This document shows positions 8,543-18,643 of a stretch of 64,000 bases of DNA, piece after piece. Numbering within the stretch: the first letter of the stretch is position 1; the number at the start of each line of letters is the position of its first letter. A model generated the notes under the pieces. That model had not been told where the DNA came from. It was given only the letters and a program-made list of their open reading frames with translations, and did not search any database. This DNA is from Halopenitus salinus (GTDB lineage Archaea; Halobacteriota; Halobacteria; Halobacteriales; Haloferacaceae). Location of the stretch: NCBI RefSeq assembly GCF_042662125.1, contig NZ_JBHSXL010000002.1, positions 186,001-250,000 of the forward strand. Reading direction: 5' to 3'. Made by a program: the position numbers and the translations under genes.

Positions 8543-9802
8543 ATGCCCTCGATAGATTACGAGAGTGCGGCAGATGTCACCAAACGACTCGAACAGCGTT
8601 TGGTTGAATCACTCTCTGGTGAAACGAGCGTCAGTCGTCGCACGGTACTCGGCAGTCTTGGTGTCGCGGGAAGTGCTGCCGTTGGACTCGGGAGTTCACG
8701 TGCAAGTGCGTCACTCGACCACGAGGGCGATGATACACACGGTAACTTCGGTGCGGTGGGCGAATACCGAGATTTGGACTTCGATCCGCACGAGTTTCTC
8801 GCCGCGTTCAATACCGGAGACAGCGGGCAGGATAACGTGCCGCAGCAAGTCTACGAGGAGGATGGTCGAACCGTACGGGAGTTCGAATTCACCGCGGTCG
8901 ACACAACGATCACCATCGCTCCGGGCGTCGAGTTCCAAGCGTGGGCGTTCAACGGTCAGGTTCCGGGGCCCACGATCCGTGCCGTTGAGGGCGACCTAAT
9001 CCGCGTTAAATTCACGAACCTGGGTCGGCACGCACATACGATTCATCCGCATCTGAAGAATCTCAACCCGCGAATGGACGGAATCCCCCAAAACGGGCCT
9101 GGTGTCCTTGAAACGGGTGAATCATTCACCTACGAGTGGATCGCCCAGCCCGCCGGTACGCACTTCTATCACTGCCACTCGCTCCCGCTGAAAGAACACA
9201 TCCACCGGGGACTCTACGGCACGATCATCGTCGATCCAGACCCCGAACGGGTCAGGGAGAATCCACGCGACTACGTCAATTACCCCGGCCCGATTACCGA
9301 CGACATGCGGACGCGGTTCGTCGAAGAGGCGAAGAGCCGGAACCACGAGTACGCCGAAAACGGCGCCGTCAACGAGATGGTCATGGTGATGAACTCGTTC
9401 GACACCAACTTCGACGGCGGGAACGAGGTCTACGCGGCGAACACACGGGCGTTCGCATACGGGGTCGGTAGTACCGACGGCACCGGCAACTGGACGGCGG
9501 GCGAGACGAAGCGTCCCATCCAGATCGACAAGAACGAACGGCAACGCGTGTATCTCTCCAATGCGACTGAGTTCGACCTCATCAACTCGTTCCACACGCA
9601 CTCGCAGTTCTTCGATTACTATGACCACGGGACTACGCTGACACCGACGCGCAAGACCGTGGACACGATCATGCAGACGCAGGCGCAACGCGGTATCATC
9701 GAACTCGACTACTCAGATCACGAACCCGGGCTGTACATGTTCCACGCCCATCAGTCCGAGTTCGCCGAACTCGGCTGGATGAGCTTCTTTGAGGTGGTCT
9801 AA
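8543..9802 (+). CDS. Tat-exported multicopper oxidase
   Basis: A 419-residue cupredoxin-fold oxidase. The N-terminus carries a twin-arginine signal (SRRTVLGSLGVAGSAAVGLG, residues about 32-55) after a 30-residue cytoplasmic lead. Copper ligands are clear: HAHTIHPH and THFYHCHS in the first part, and FHTHSQFF and YMFHAHQSEFAELGW in the last part. The size fits two-domain laccase or nitrite-reductase-like enzymes. It probably oxidises Cu(I) or another reduced metal outside the membrane. The next gene begins one base after its stop, so it is co-transcribed with the ZIP transporter and cupredoxin. Substrate is unknown. Confidence 0.88.
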   Translation: MPSIDYESAADVTKRLEQRLVESLSGETSVSRRTVLGSLGVAGSAAVGLGSSRASASLDHEGDDTHGNFGAVGEYRDLDFDPHEFLAAFNTGDSGQDNVPQQVYEEDGRTVREFEFTAVDTTITIAPGVEFQAWAFNGQVPGPTIRAVEGDLIRVKFTNLGRHAHTIHPHLKNLNPRMDGIPQNGPGVLETGESFTYEWIAQPAGTHFYHCHSLPLKEHIHRGLYGTIIVDPDPERVRENPRDYVNYPGPITDDMRTRFVEEAKSRNHEYAENGAVNEMVMVMNSFDTNFDGGNEVYAANTRAFAYGVGSTDGTGNWTAGETKRPIQIDKNERQRVYLSNATEFDLINSFHTHSQFFDYYDHGTTLTPTRKTVDTIMQTQAQRGIIELDYSDHEPGLYMFHAHQSEFAELGWMSFFEVV

Positions 9803-9803
9803 T

Positions 9804-11060
9804 ATGGCGAATAAGACACAAAACCCGACGCCAGACGGTGGTGTATCTACTGAAAACGAGGTCACACAGCCGCTCGGACTACCGCGATGGGTCAGCGCGA
9901 TACTCCCGGTCGTGTTGCTCGTACTCGTCTTGGGTGTGTTCGCGTTTACGTCACCACTCGCGAGTATTCAGAGCCAGAGTGGTGAACCGCTTCCCGACGT
10001 GACGATCACGCACACGACGCTTCCGAGCGACGAAACGGTCGTGTTACACGTAACGAACAACGGGCCCGATTCCGTGACGATAGCACAGGTCCTCGTCGAT
10101 GAGGCCTACTGGAATTTTCAGGTCGAAGGAGCTGGTGGCGACCAAACGCTCGCTCCGATGGAAAGCGCACAGATCGTGATCCCGTATCACTGGAATCCGG
10201 GATGGGATCTCAACGTCGCCCTCGTACTCTCTGACGGGGCGACATTCGAGAATACGATCGTCGCTCCGAGTCAGGCACCCGGATTCAGCCTCAGCCTGCT
10301 CTGGACGCTTGCAGTCATCGGGCTGTTCGTCGGTGTGATCCCAGTCGCATTAGGAATGCTGTGGTTCCCCTACATCAAGACGATGAGCGATCGGTGGCTG
10401 CACGCCGTGCTCTTGTTCGCGGCCGGCGTCCTCGGTTTCTTGGCGTTCGACGCCGGGTTCGAGGCGTTCGAACTCGCTCAACGAGTTCCGGGCGCGTACG
10501 AGGGCGACCTTTTGGTCGTCTTCGGGATCCTCGGCGCGCTCACTCTCGTTCAGGCAATCAGCGCGTGGCGCAAAGGCCGTGTCGCCGCCGGTGACAGTCG
10601 GGCGAGTAACGGTCTCTGGATCGCATATCTGGTTGCGATCGGAATCGGCCTACACAACCTCGCGGAAGGGCTGGCGATCGGGAGTTCGTTCGCACTCGGG
10701 CGTGTGTCGCTCGGCGCGTTCCTCGTGATCGGGTTCATGCTCCACAACGTGACGGAAGGCCCGGCCGTCGTTGCACCGGTCGCCCGCGGAGAGCGTCCGT
10801 CGTTCAAGCACTTCGCCGCGCTCGGCGTCATCGCCGGTGCCCCCGTCATCCTCGGCGGGTGGATCGGTAGTCTCGCGTACTCTCCGACGATCGGAGCCTT
10901 CTTCCTCGCGATCGGGGTTGGTGCGATCCTACAGGTCAACTGGGAGATCGCGGGAATGGTTCGGGATGCAGGCGGTCGCGTGGCTAGCGCCACGAACCTG
11001 CTCGCGTTCCTGCTCGGCCTCGGCGTGATGTACGTGACCGACTTCTTCGTGGCGCTCTGA
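9804..11060 (+). CDS. ZIP-family transporter with cupredoxin-like N-terminus
   Basis: About 418 residues; ATG 9804 directly follows the oxidase stop. One transmembrane helix near residue 30-50 precedes a 100-residue extracytoplasmic beta-rich domain (VTITHTTLPSDETVVLHVTNNGPDSV) resembling a cupredoxin fold. The remainder is a polytopic ZIP domain with signature helices GLHNLAEGLAIGSSF and MLHNVTEGPAVVAP, the His/Glu/Asn residues of the metal path. ZIP proteins move divalent metals. Translational linkage to a multicopper oxidase and a cupredoxin suggests joint handling of copper or zinc at the cell surface. The fused N-terminal domain is unusual for ZIP proteins. Confidence 0.85.
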   Translation: MANKTQNPTPDGGVSTENEVTQPLGLPRWVSAILPVVLLVLVLGVFAFTSPLASIQSQSGEPLPDVTITHTTLPSDETVVLHVTNNGPDSVTIAQVLVDEAYWNFQVEGAGGDQTLAPMESAQIVIPYHWNPGWDLNVALVLSDGATFENTIVAPSQAPGFSLSLLWTLAVIGLFVGVIPVALGMLWFPYIKTMSDRWLHAVLLFAAGVLGFLAFDAGFEAFELAQRVPGAYEGDLLVVFGILGALTLVQAISAWRKGRVAAGDSRASNGLWIAYLVAIGIGLHNLAEGLAIGSSFALGRVSLGAFLVIGFMLHNVTEGPAVVAPVARGERPSFKHFAALGVIAGAPVILGGWIGSLAYSPTIGAFFLAIGVGAILQVNWEIAGMVRDAGGRVASATNLLAFLLGLGVMYVTDFFVAL

Positions 11061-11084
11061 GAGGTACCATCCATCTCTGTTCCA

Positions 11085-11507
11085 ATGGCACTCAAATCCT
11101 ACAATCGACGGACGGTATTGCGACTCAGTACTGCCGCCTTGGCGACGCTCAGCACCGCCGGATGTTTGAACGGACAGTCACCGTCGACCCTGACCGTCAC
11201 GATGCCCGACGATCACACGTTCGAGCCGAAGACTGCGACGATCGAAACCGGAGGGACAGTGACGTGGACGAACGAGAGCGACGTCCAGCACACGGTCACA
11301 GCGTATGAAGACGAAATTCCTGCCGAGGCCGTATACTTCGCAAGTGGTGGCTTCGAGTCAGAGCGTGCTGCGAGGAACCGGGTTACTGAGGGACTCATCG
11401 CCCCGGGAGAGAACTACGAGCACACGTTTGATCAACCCGGAACGTACGGGTACTGTTGTATTCCGCATGAAAGTTCTGGAATGGTCGGGACAGTTCGAGT
11501 GAGATGA
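11085..11507 (+). CDS. Halocyanin-like cupredoxin lipoprotein
   Basis: A 140-residue blue-copper protein. It starts with a Tat-type signal and lipobox (YNRRTVLRLSTAALATLSTA then GCLNG, Cys near residue 26), so it is lipid-anchored outside. The plastocyanin-like fold shows MPDDHTFEPKTATIETGGTV, the first His in DVQHTVTAYE, and the C-terminal loop YGYCCIPHESSGM with Cys, His and Met ligands. The extra Cys beside the ligand Cys is odd. It follows the ZIP gene by 24 bases and probably passes electrons or copper to the oxidase. Confidence 0.87.
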   Translation: MALKSYNRRTVLRLSTAALATLSTAGCLNGQSPSTLTVTMPDDHTFEPKTATIETGGTVTWTNESDVQHTVTAYEDEIPAEAVYFASGGFESERAARNRVTEGLIAPGENYEHTFDQPGTYGYCCIPHESSGMVGTVRVR

Positions 11508-11616
11508 TCTGACAGGAATGTTAATAATCTAATCCATAGTATTTATTAATATTTAACATAATATGGACCAGATATCGCAGTAGAGTTAATAAATCTGTAG
11601 CGGCAAGCGGTGAGTA

Positions 11617-14247
11617 ATGACCTCACCTGACGACGATTCCCACGACAAACGTGGCGAACCACCGAACCGAACCCACACGCACGAAGAGGGATCTCAGCAT
11701 CGTCACGAGTCTATTCAGCATACAAAGGGTGTCGATGACACCCCACCACCACACGGACAAGGGGATGTTACACAGTTCTCAGTTCCGGAGATGGACTGTC
11801 CCTCGTGTGCAGGGAAAGTTGAGAACAGCGTCGAAAAACTGGACGGGATCAACAGTCTCGACCCGCAAGTGACGACGGGAACGTTGACAGTCTCATACGA
11901 CCGCGAGCAAACCAGCGCTACCGAGATAGCGGATCGGGTCGAAAAAGCTGGATACACCGTCGAAGACGTCGACGAAATAACGACGAAATTCACGGTGCCC
12001 GAGATGGACTGCCCCTCGTGTGCGGGGAAGATCGAAAAGTCACTCGGCAAAGCTGGAGTCACAGCATATGAGACCCAGCCAACGACCGGAACCGTCGTTG
12101 TCACGTACGATTCTTCGGAAACCAGAGAAGCCGAGATAATCTGTGCTATCGAACGTGCTGGATACGAGGTTACAGACAGTTCGAGCGACGAGTCCGAAGG
12201 TCAGAACGCGACCGAGGAACGCGAGAGCATCTGGGTGAGTCCGCGGGCACTCAAGACGTGGATCAGCGGTGGATTCGTTGCCCTCGGTCTGCTCCTTGAA
12301 TTCTTCCTCACTGGGCAGAACGTACAGATTGCGAGCCTTCTCGGCACGGAGCTTTTGATTGCTGACGGACTGTTCCTTGTCGCCGTCGCCTTCGGGGGCC
12401 AAGAGATCCTTCGCAACGGATACTACTCAGCGCGGAATTTGAACCTCGATATCGACTTCCTGATGTCGGTAGCTATCCTCGGGGCGTTGATCGCGAGCCT
12501 CGCATTCGGTGAAGCGCTTTACTTCGAAGCCGCCACTCTCGCGTTCCTGTTCAGCATCGCCGAGCTGCTGGAACGGTACTCGATGGATCGCGCCCGGAAT
12601 TCGCTCCGGGAGTTGATGGACCTCTCGCCGGACGAAGCGACCGTCAAGCGAGACAGTAGTACGGAGACGGTTCCCGTCGACGAGGTCGCTGTCGGTGACG
12701 TCGTCGTCGTGAAGCCGGGCGAGAAGATCCCGCTAGACGGGACCGTCGTCGACGGTGAAAGCGCGGTCAATCAGGCGCCCATCACGGGGGAAAGCGTGCC
12801 CGTCGACAAGACGATGGGAGACGAGGTGTACGCCGGCACGATCAACGAAGAGGGGTATCTCGAAGTGGAGGTTACCTCCGAAGCCGGCGATAACACGCTC
12901 TCGCGTATCGTGGAGATGGTCGAAGACGCTCAATCGAACAAGACCGAGCGCGAGCAGTTCGTCGAGCGCTTCTCGACGTACTACACGCCGGTCGTCGTCG
13001 CTTTCGCCATCCTGACGACAGTGGGGAGCCCGTACGTCCTTGGAACCACGTGGCCCACGGCCGTCGTCTACGGGCTGACGTTACTGGTACTGGCCTGTCC
13101 GTGTGCGTTTGTCATCTCAACGCCCGTCTCTGTGGTATCTGGTATCACGAGCGCCGCGAAGAATGGGGTCCTGATCAAGGGCGGTAACCATCTCGAAGCG
13201 ATGGGCGCCGTCGACGTCGTCGCCTTCGACAAGACGGGGACGCTCACGAAAGGTGAACTAACTGTCACTGACGTCGTTCCACTGAACGAAAATTCCGAAG
13301 AAGATGTCCTCCGATGTGCGCGTGGGCTCGAACAGCGGAGCGAACATCCCATCGGCGAGGCAATCGTCGCTGAAGCCGGTAGTATGGGGGTCGAAAAGCG
13401 CAATATCGATGACTTCGAAAGCATCACCGGAAAGGGAGTGCGTGCCGATCTCGGCGGCACGCCGCACTTCGCCGGGAAGCCGGGTCTGTTCGAGGAGTTA
13501 GGCTTCGATCTCTCACACGTCCATGCGACGACCGACGGGGGTGTCGTCAGGCAGACTGCCCGGCAGATCTGTGATCGGAACAACTGCCTCGATCTGCTCG
13601 AAGAGACAGTTCCGAAGCTTCAGTCGGAAGGGAAGACGGTCGTCCTCGTCGGCACAGAAGACGAACTTGAGGGTATCGTCGCCGTGGCCGACGAGATCCG
13701 TCCCGAAGCAGCGCGAACGATCGCTCGGCTCAGGGATCTCGGCGTCTCACGGACGGTCATGCTGACCGGCGACAACGAGCGAACTGCTCGCGCGATCGCT
13801 GATCAAGTCGGAGTCGACGAGTACCGGGCAGAACTGCTCCCAGACGAGAAAGTGGCTGCCGTCAAGGAGCTCATTGAGGAACACGAGGGCGTCGCGATGG
13901 TCGGTGATGGCATCAACGACGCTCCAGCGCTCGCGACGGCAACGGTGGGTATTGCGATGGGCGCAGCCGGAACGGACACCGCGTTGGAGACGGCCGACAT
14001 CGCACTAATGGGTGACGACCTCGCGAAGCTCCCGTACCTCTACGAGCTTGCGAACGACGCAAACGGCGTCATCCGGCAAAACATCTGGGCCAGCCTCGGT
14101 GTCAAGGCCGGACTCGCACTTGCGGTCCCGTTCGGGTACGTTCCCATCTGGCTCGCCGTCCTCGCCGGCGACGCGGGAATGACGATGGCCGTGACCGGGA
14201 ACGCGATGCGACTCTCTCACGTCGAACCGGAGACAGAGAACAACTGA
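11617..14247 (+). CDS. P1B-type ATPase with two HMA domains (Zn/Cd/Cu)
   Basis: An 876-residue metal pump. The first 50 residues are His-rich (HTHEEGSQHRHESIQH), then two heavy-metal-associated domains each with MDCPSCAGK (near residues 55 and 130). Membrane helices follow, then TGES, the ion-path motif LACPCAF (CPC), the phosphorylation site DKTGTLTKGE and the hinge MVGDGINDAPA. It drives ATP-dependent efflux, most like ZntA/CadA given the CPC and His-rich tail. The nucleotide domain carries an extra Cys-containing stretch (RQICDRNNC) as in some Cd/Zn pumps. A CDF exporter follows 50 bases later, supporting divalent-metal export. Confidence 0.9.
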   Translation: MTSPDDDSHDKRGEPPNRTHTHEEGSQHRHESIQHTKGVDDTPPPHGQGDVTQFSVPEMDCPSCAGKVENSVEKLDGINSLDPQVTTGTLTVSYDREQTSATEIADRVEKAGYTVEDVDEITTKFTVPEMDCPSCAGKIEKSLGKAGVTAYETQPTTGTVVVTYDSSETREAEIICAIERAGYEVTDSSSDESEGQNATEERESIWVSPRALKTWISGGFVALGLLLEFFLTGQNVQIASLLGTELLIADGLFLVAVAFGGQEILRNGYYSARNLNLDIDFLMSVAILGALIASLAFGEALYFEAATLAFLFSIAELLERYSMDRARNSLRELMDLSPDEATVKRDSSTETVPVDEVAVGDVVVVKPGEKIPLDGTVVDGESAVNQAPITGESVPVDKTMGDEVYAGTINEEGYLEVEVTSEAGDNTLSRIVEMVEDAQSNKTEREQFVERFSTYYTPVVVAFAILTTVGSPYVLGTTWPTAVVYGLTLLVLACPCAFVISTPVSVVSGITSAAKNGVLIKGGNHLEAMGAVDVVAFDKTGTLTKGELTVTDVVPLNENSEEDVLRCARGLEQRSEHPIGEAIVAEAGSMGVEKRNIDDFESITGKGVRADLGGTPHFAGKPGLFEELGFDLSHVHATTDGGVVRQTARQICDRNNCLDLLEETVPKLQSEGKTVVLVGTEDELEGIVAVADEIRPEAARTIARLRDLGVSRTVMLTGDNERTARAIADQVGVDEYRAELLPDEKVAAVKELIEEHEGVAMVGDGINDAPALATATVGIAMGAAGTDTALETADIALMGDDLAKLPYLYELANDANGVIRQNIWASLGVKAGLALAVPFGYVPIWLAVLAGDAGMTMAVTGNAMRLSHVEPETENN

Positions 14248-14297
14248 CGCTTGAGAGTCGTAATACCGGACATTACGAATTTATCAGATCAAAACGT

Positions 14298-15233
14298 ATG
14301 AGTCAACACGGGCATGCTCACGAAGAGACGGAAGAATATGAACTAACAACCGAAACAGGCAGCAGTACGCGCCGACTTGCCCTCGTAGCGGTCGTCAATT
14401 TCCTTGGCTTTCTTGCCGAATTGGCTGGTGGACTCCTCTTCGGTTCGGTTGCTCTCATCAGCGATGCACTCCACATGCTATTCGACATGCTTGCATACGC
14501 GATGGCGTTCGGCGCGAGCTACACCGCGGAACGATTCGAAGGCGGTGCTGAGTGGTCGTACGGACTCCATCGACTGGAGCCGGTTGCTGCGTTTCTCAAC
14601 GGGATACTGCTCGTTCCGATGGTCGGGTACATCCTGTGGGAATCATATCAACGGTTCCTGGACCCGGTTGAGATCGATCCGACAATGACGCTGATCATCG
14701 CCGGCGGCGGCTTGCTTGTCAACTTGGGATCGGTCTATATCGTACAAGGGGGCGAGATGAGCCTCAACGAGCGCGGCGCATTCTATCACCTTCTCGGCGA
14801 TGCCGGTGGATCAGTCGCGGTGATCATTTCGACACTCGCCGTCGTCACGTTCGATTTACCTGTCGCCGACCCGGTGGCTGCCATCTTCATCGGCGTGTTA
14901 GTGCTCGTTTCGGCAGGAAAGGTACTCCGCGGAAGCACCTCAATTCTCTTAGAACGGAGCCCTATCTCACCGGATAAACTTCGAAATAAACTGACAACTG
15001 TCGATGGCGTTGAAGACGTCGACGACATACACGTCTGGCAAGTATGTAGTCAGTTGACCGTAGCAACAGTGCGTCTTCAGTATGAGCCCACATCACTAGA
15101 CCAACATCAGGCGATCCGCTCTCGCGTCCATCAGCTTCTTTCCGACCATGAAATCGATCACGCAACCGTCGAACTAGTGGGTGAGATTGAGATGGACCCG
15201 GAGATTGCCGACAACACGAGTCACAACCACTAA
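14298..15233 (+). CDS. CDF-family cation efflux protein (CzcD-like)
   Basis: A 311-residue cation diffusion facilitator. The His-rich N-terminus (SQHGHAHEETEEYE) is followed by six membrane helices with the HxxxD pair in ALISDALHMLFDM and the second metal site AFYHLLGDAGGS, then a cytoplasmic ferredoxin-like domain from about residue 215 (LTTVDGVEDVDDIHVWQ) and a terminal His pair. It exchanges Zn, Cd or Co for protons. The gene follows the two-HMA ATPase in the same direction and probably shares its transcript. Confidence 0.92.
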   Translation: MSQHGHAHEETEEYELTTETGSSTRRLALVAVVNFLGFLAELAGGLLFGSVALISDALHMLFDMLAYAMAFGASYTAERFEGGAEWSYGLHRLEPVAAFLNGILLVPMVGYILWESYQRFLDPVEIDPTMTLIIAGGGLLVNLGSVYIVQGGEMSLNERGAFYHLLGDAGGSVAVIISTLAVVTFDLPVADPVAAIFIGVLVLVSAGKVLRGSTSILLERSPISPDKLRNKLTTVDGVEDVDDIHVWQVCSQLTVATVRLQYEPTSLDQHQAIRSRVHQLLSDHEIDHATVELVGEIEMDPEIADNTSHNH

Positions 15234-15240
15234 TTTTCAA

Positions 15241-15969
15241 ATGACAGAAATAACGACACGGATTCAGTCTGTCGGGAGTGCAGTTGGGCTCACGTACGGC
15301 TCAACGGTTATTGGGTCGATAATTGTCACCATCGTTGCCGCACTGCTGGGCGCATTCGGGGTCGATGTAACCGCTCGTCCATCGTTGCGCCTCGTAATGA
15401 GCACGATCTTGTTACAGGGGGTGACATTCGGAGGGCTCTCAATCCTCTATCTCAGATTCCGAGATCTCGACTTCGAATTCGTTTCGCTTTCGATTCCGGA
15501 CAGGCGAGATGTTGCTGTAATCATCGGGGGGATAGGTACACTTCTCGGATTGCTCATTGTCTCATCACGCGTTATCTCCTCGCTCGGACTGGAATCAGCA
15601 GAAAACCAAGTAGTAACAGTTGGTCAGCAAAATCCGACAGCTTTTCTAATTCTCATTCCTCTATCATTTCTGCTAGTCGGTCCGGGCGAAGAGCTGTTAT
15701 ACCGAGGACTGGTTCAGGGGACACTCCGAGAAACGCTACATCCAACCCGTGCAATCGTTCTTGCGAGCGCCCTCTTCGCATCGATCCATCTCTTCTCGTT
15801 GAGTGGAGAAGGGAAGCTCGTGTACGTCGGTATCGCATTCGTTCTAGCTCTGGTACTCGGTACGACCTACGAGTACACCGATAACCTCGTTGTTCCGGCT
15901 CTGATTCACGGTGCGTACAATGCGATTCAATTCACGAGCGCGTATCTGACGGCAACAAGTGGAATGTAA
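15241..15969 (+). CDS. CPBP-family intramembrane metalloprotease
   Basis: About 242 residues with seven or eight hydrophobic helices. The family motifs are present: GPGEELLYRGLVQG (EExxxR), FASIHLFSL (FxxxH) and HGAYNAIQF (HxxxN), the metal-binding residues of the Rce1/CPBP family. Such enzymes cleave or process proteins within the membrane. It begins seven bases after the CDF stop and seems to be part of that operon. A link to metal resistance is inference; the family also occurs in unrelated settings. Confidence 0.88.
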   Translation: MTEITTRIQSVGSAVGLTYGSTVIGSIIVTIVAALLGAFGVDVTARPSLRLVMSTILLQGVTFGGLSILYLRFRDLDFEFVSLSIPDRRDVAVIIGGIGTLLGLLIVSSRVISSLGLESAENQVVTVGQQNPTAFLILIPLSFLLVGPGEELLYRGLVQGTLRETLHPTRAIVLASALFASIHLFSLSGEGKLVYVGIAFVLALVLGTTYEYTDNLVVPALIHGAYNAIQFTSAYLTATSGM

Positions 15970-16133
15970 CTGTCTGCTATCTGTGGGTCTCAGATCTCAG
16001 TTCTTTCGACAGCAAACCCTCAGTTTGCTTGTGAAGCCCGTCCGACTGTTGCCGAACATATTCGCTTGCCTTCTCAAAAACAGGAATTTTGCAGTCCTCG
16101 TTTGTCGCGACAGCCCAATGTGTCGAATGAACC

Positions 16134-17291
16134 ATGACGACACCTTTCGGCGCCCCCGGAACCGGACTGTCCCGGCGAGAATTTCTTGCTGCGACCGGCG
16201 TGACGGGCGTATCGGCGTTGGCGGGCTGTTCATCAAAAACAATTAACGCCCCGACAGCAGCTACAGGCACACCGAGTGAAGCCCAGACGACATCGTCTGA
16301 CCTTCCCTACACCAGTCCTCCGACGGTGGTCAACGTCGACGAGCAGGGAGGCTCTGTGACGATGGGGACGCAGCCGGCACGACACGCCGTCCACCCGCTC
16401 GATTCAATGGGTGGTCCAGTTGAGTTGCCGCGTGTCTGGGCGTGGCAGGCCGACGACAACGATCCGAGCGTTCCAGGCCCGATCCTCCGTACGACCGAAG
16501 GTAACGACATGGAAGTGACGCTCGACAACACGAACGGGCGTAGACCGCACACGATCCACTTCCACGGTGTCACGAAGACGTGGAAAAACGACGGCGTCCC
16601 GACGTCGACCGGGATCAAAGTTCCCGCGGGCGAGAAGCACACCTATGAGATTCCGGCGAACGTTCCGGGGACGCACCTGTATCACTGCCACCTCCAGACC
16701 CACCGCCACATCGATATGGGGATGTACGGGATCTTCCGGGTCGATCCCGAGGGCTACGAACCGGCGGACCGGGAGTACTTCATGACGATCAAAGATTGGG
16801 ACTCGCGGATCCCGAAGAAGTGGGCTGGTGAAGCGGACTTCACGTACAACACGGCCTCACGCAATCCAGACGTCTTCACCGTTAACGGGAAGAGCGCGCC
16901 CCGGACGCTCCACCCCGAACAGGGCTCTCCGATCATCGTCGATAAGGGCGATTTAGTCCGCATTCACCTCGTCAACGGTGGGTACATGTCCCACCCAATG
17001 CACATACACAACCACCGCTTCCAGCGCGTTGAAAAGGACGGCGGGATCGTCCCGGAAGCCGCCCGACACGACATCGACGTCACGAATATCGCCCCCGCGG
17101 AACGGCACACGATCGAGTTCACGGCTGACGCGGATCCCGGGATCTACCTCATGCACTGCCACAAAGTCAACCACGTGATGAACGGGTCGTTCTACCCCGG
17201 CGGCATGCTTACCGGGGTGGTGTACCGCTCCGTCATGGACTCGGACATCTTCAGCCAGCTCATGGAGTACGCCGGCTACGAACCGAACTGA
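16134..17291 (+). CDS. Multicopper oxidase, Tat lipoprotein
   Basis: A 385-residue oxidase with a twin-arginine signal and lipobox (SRREFLAATGVTGVSALAG then C, about residue 32). Copper-binding segments are HTIHFHGVTKTW, THLYHCHLQTHRHIDMGMYG, MSHPMHIHNHRFQ and IYLMHCHKVNHVMNG. It is shorter than three-domain CueO and is of two-domain type. It is a paralogue of the oxidase at 8543-9802 but distant from it and differently anchored. Probably oxidises Cu(I) at the outer membrane face. Upstream a 160-base gap separates it from the CPBP gene, so it may have its own promoter. Confidence 0.88.
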   Translation: MTTPFGAPGTGLSRREFLAATGVTGVSALAGCSSKTINAPTAATGTPSEAQTTSSDLPYTSPPTVVNVDEQGGSVTMGTQPARHAVHPLDSMGGPVELPRVWAWQADDNDPSVPGPILRTTEGNDMEVTLDNTNGRRPHTIHFHGVTKTWKNDGVPTSTGIKVPAGEKHTYEIPANVPGTHLYHCHLQTHRHIDMGMYGIFRVDPEGYEPADREYFMTIKDWDSRIPKKWAGEADFTYNTASRNPDVFTVNGKSAPRTLHPEQGSPIIVDKGDLVRIHLVNGGYMSHPMHIHNHRFQRVEKDGGIVPEAARHDIDVTNIAPAERHTIEFTADADPGIYLMHCHKVNHVMNGSFYPGGMLTGVVYRSVMDSDIFSQLMEYAGYEPN

Positions 17292-17440
17292 CACGATCAG
17301 AGACACCTTTCTGAACCATCCCGAACGGGACTCTACAGAATGGTCCCACGCGTATACAGACTCCCGGGGAGGTCACGCAATGCGTCTCGGAGGAGCGAGG
17401 AAGAGACAGATAATTGTGTGCGGATCACAAATCACTCGTA

Positions 17441-18643
17441 ATGGCTCTGAGAGGCCGTGGAGAGAATGCAGATGGCGACGGACCGGGGCCTCGGCGGAGG
17501 TCGATCCGACTGCTCATCCTGATTTCTGTCGGGGTTAGCCTCCTTTCGCTGATCCCAACAGTTTCGGCCCACGGTGGCGCTGAGTCGTCGGGTCTCTCAC
17601 AGTCGCACGGACTGGCGATCGCAGGTATCGGCGCCTTCGCAGTCGGTGCGCTCGTCCTCCTCAAGCGAAGGGGGAAGATCTCACCGAGAACCGCACTGTA
17701 CGGAATTGCGGTCGGCATCGGAGTTGCTATCGTCGGCGCTATCCTCTTCGAGGGACTGGCTCCGGATCCGACGTATCAGGCGGATTCAATGCCGTTTCCG
17801 CGGTCGTGGTATCAGCCGCTCGCGATAGGAACTGGCCTGTTAGTCGTGGTTGCGAGTTTCATCACCGGACTCGTGCGATGGACGACACGTCCCCGGTATA
17901 TGGCTCTGGGAATGCTGCTTGGCGGCTGGATACTGTATCCGTATCTGCTGCCCGGCTTCAGCGGCTACACCAACCCAATAGGGTACGGGATCGTCATCGC
18001 GACACCGCTGCTCGTCGGATACATTCTCTGGAAGGACGTAGGCGCGGCGCTGTCGACGATCCTTCAGGATCCGGTGGCGCGTCGGTTCGGATTCAGCGTC
18101 GGAGTCATGGTGAGCCTCTTCTTTATGGCGACGACAGGATACCTGTCTTTCTTCAATGAAGAGGGGGACCCGCAAGAAACGACTGTGACGGTTCTGAACG
18201 TACTGTATCAGATAGTGCGATGGCCAACCCTTGAGGTATTGCTTCCCGATATCCCGTTTTTCATCGCAATCTCTCCTGGAGTGGTCATCGTGCTCGGACT
18301 ACTCGGCGTCCTCGTGGGGTTGAACGCGGCCGCCGTCGCTCACTCGTGGCGTCTCGATCGGCAGGCGGGGGCGACGCAGAGCACGGCCGGGACAGCGACG
18401 GTCGTCGGTGCGTGTACGTGTGGATGCTGTGGCCCACTCGTCTCCCAAGTCGCCGTCATCGCGGCCGGCCCGACGATCGCGGCGCCGATATACTGGATCT
18501 TCGTCGATTCGGCGTCGCCGCTCAGTTCAATATTCCTGTTAGGGAGCATCGCACTGTTCACCGGCACGCTGGTGTATTCGATTGACTCCCCAGCACCTGT
18601 CCGACAAGAGTCGTCTGAGATCAGTACGGGGATCACAGAATAG
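17441..18643 (+). CDS. Polytopic membrane protein with C-terminal Cys cluster
   Basis: About 400 residues when started at ATG 17441; an upstream in-frame start at 17414 is possible. A signal-type helix (LLILISVGVSLLSLIPTVSA) precedes HGG, then roughly nine further membrane helices. Near the C-terminus, before the last two helices, lies GACTCGCCGPLVSQ, a four-Cys cluster suited to metal or thiol chemistry. The same C-terminal design occurs in the smaller protein at 52005-52604. The gene follows the second multicopper oxidase in the same direction. I do not recognise a named family; copper transport or assembly is inferred from the neighbours only. Confidence 0.72.
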   Translation: MALRGRGENADGDGPGPRRRSIRLLILISVGVSLLSLIPTVSAHGGAESSGLSQSHGLAIAGIGAFAVGALVLLKRRGKISPRTALYGIAVGIGVAIVGAILFEGLAPDPTYQADSMPFPRSWYQPLAIGTGLLVVVASFITGLVRWTTRPRYMALGMLLGGWILYPYLLPGFSGYTNPIGYGIVIATPLLVGYILWKDVGAALSTILQDPVARRFGFSVGVMVSLFFMATTGYLSFFNEEGDPQETTVTVLNVLYQIVRWPTLEVLLPDIPFFIAISPGVVIVLGLLGVLVGLNAAAVAHSWRLDRQAGATQSTAGTATVVGACTCGCCGPLVSQVAVIAAGPTIAAPIYWIFVDSASPLSSIFLLGSIALFTGTLVYSIDSPAPVRQESSEISTGITE

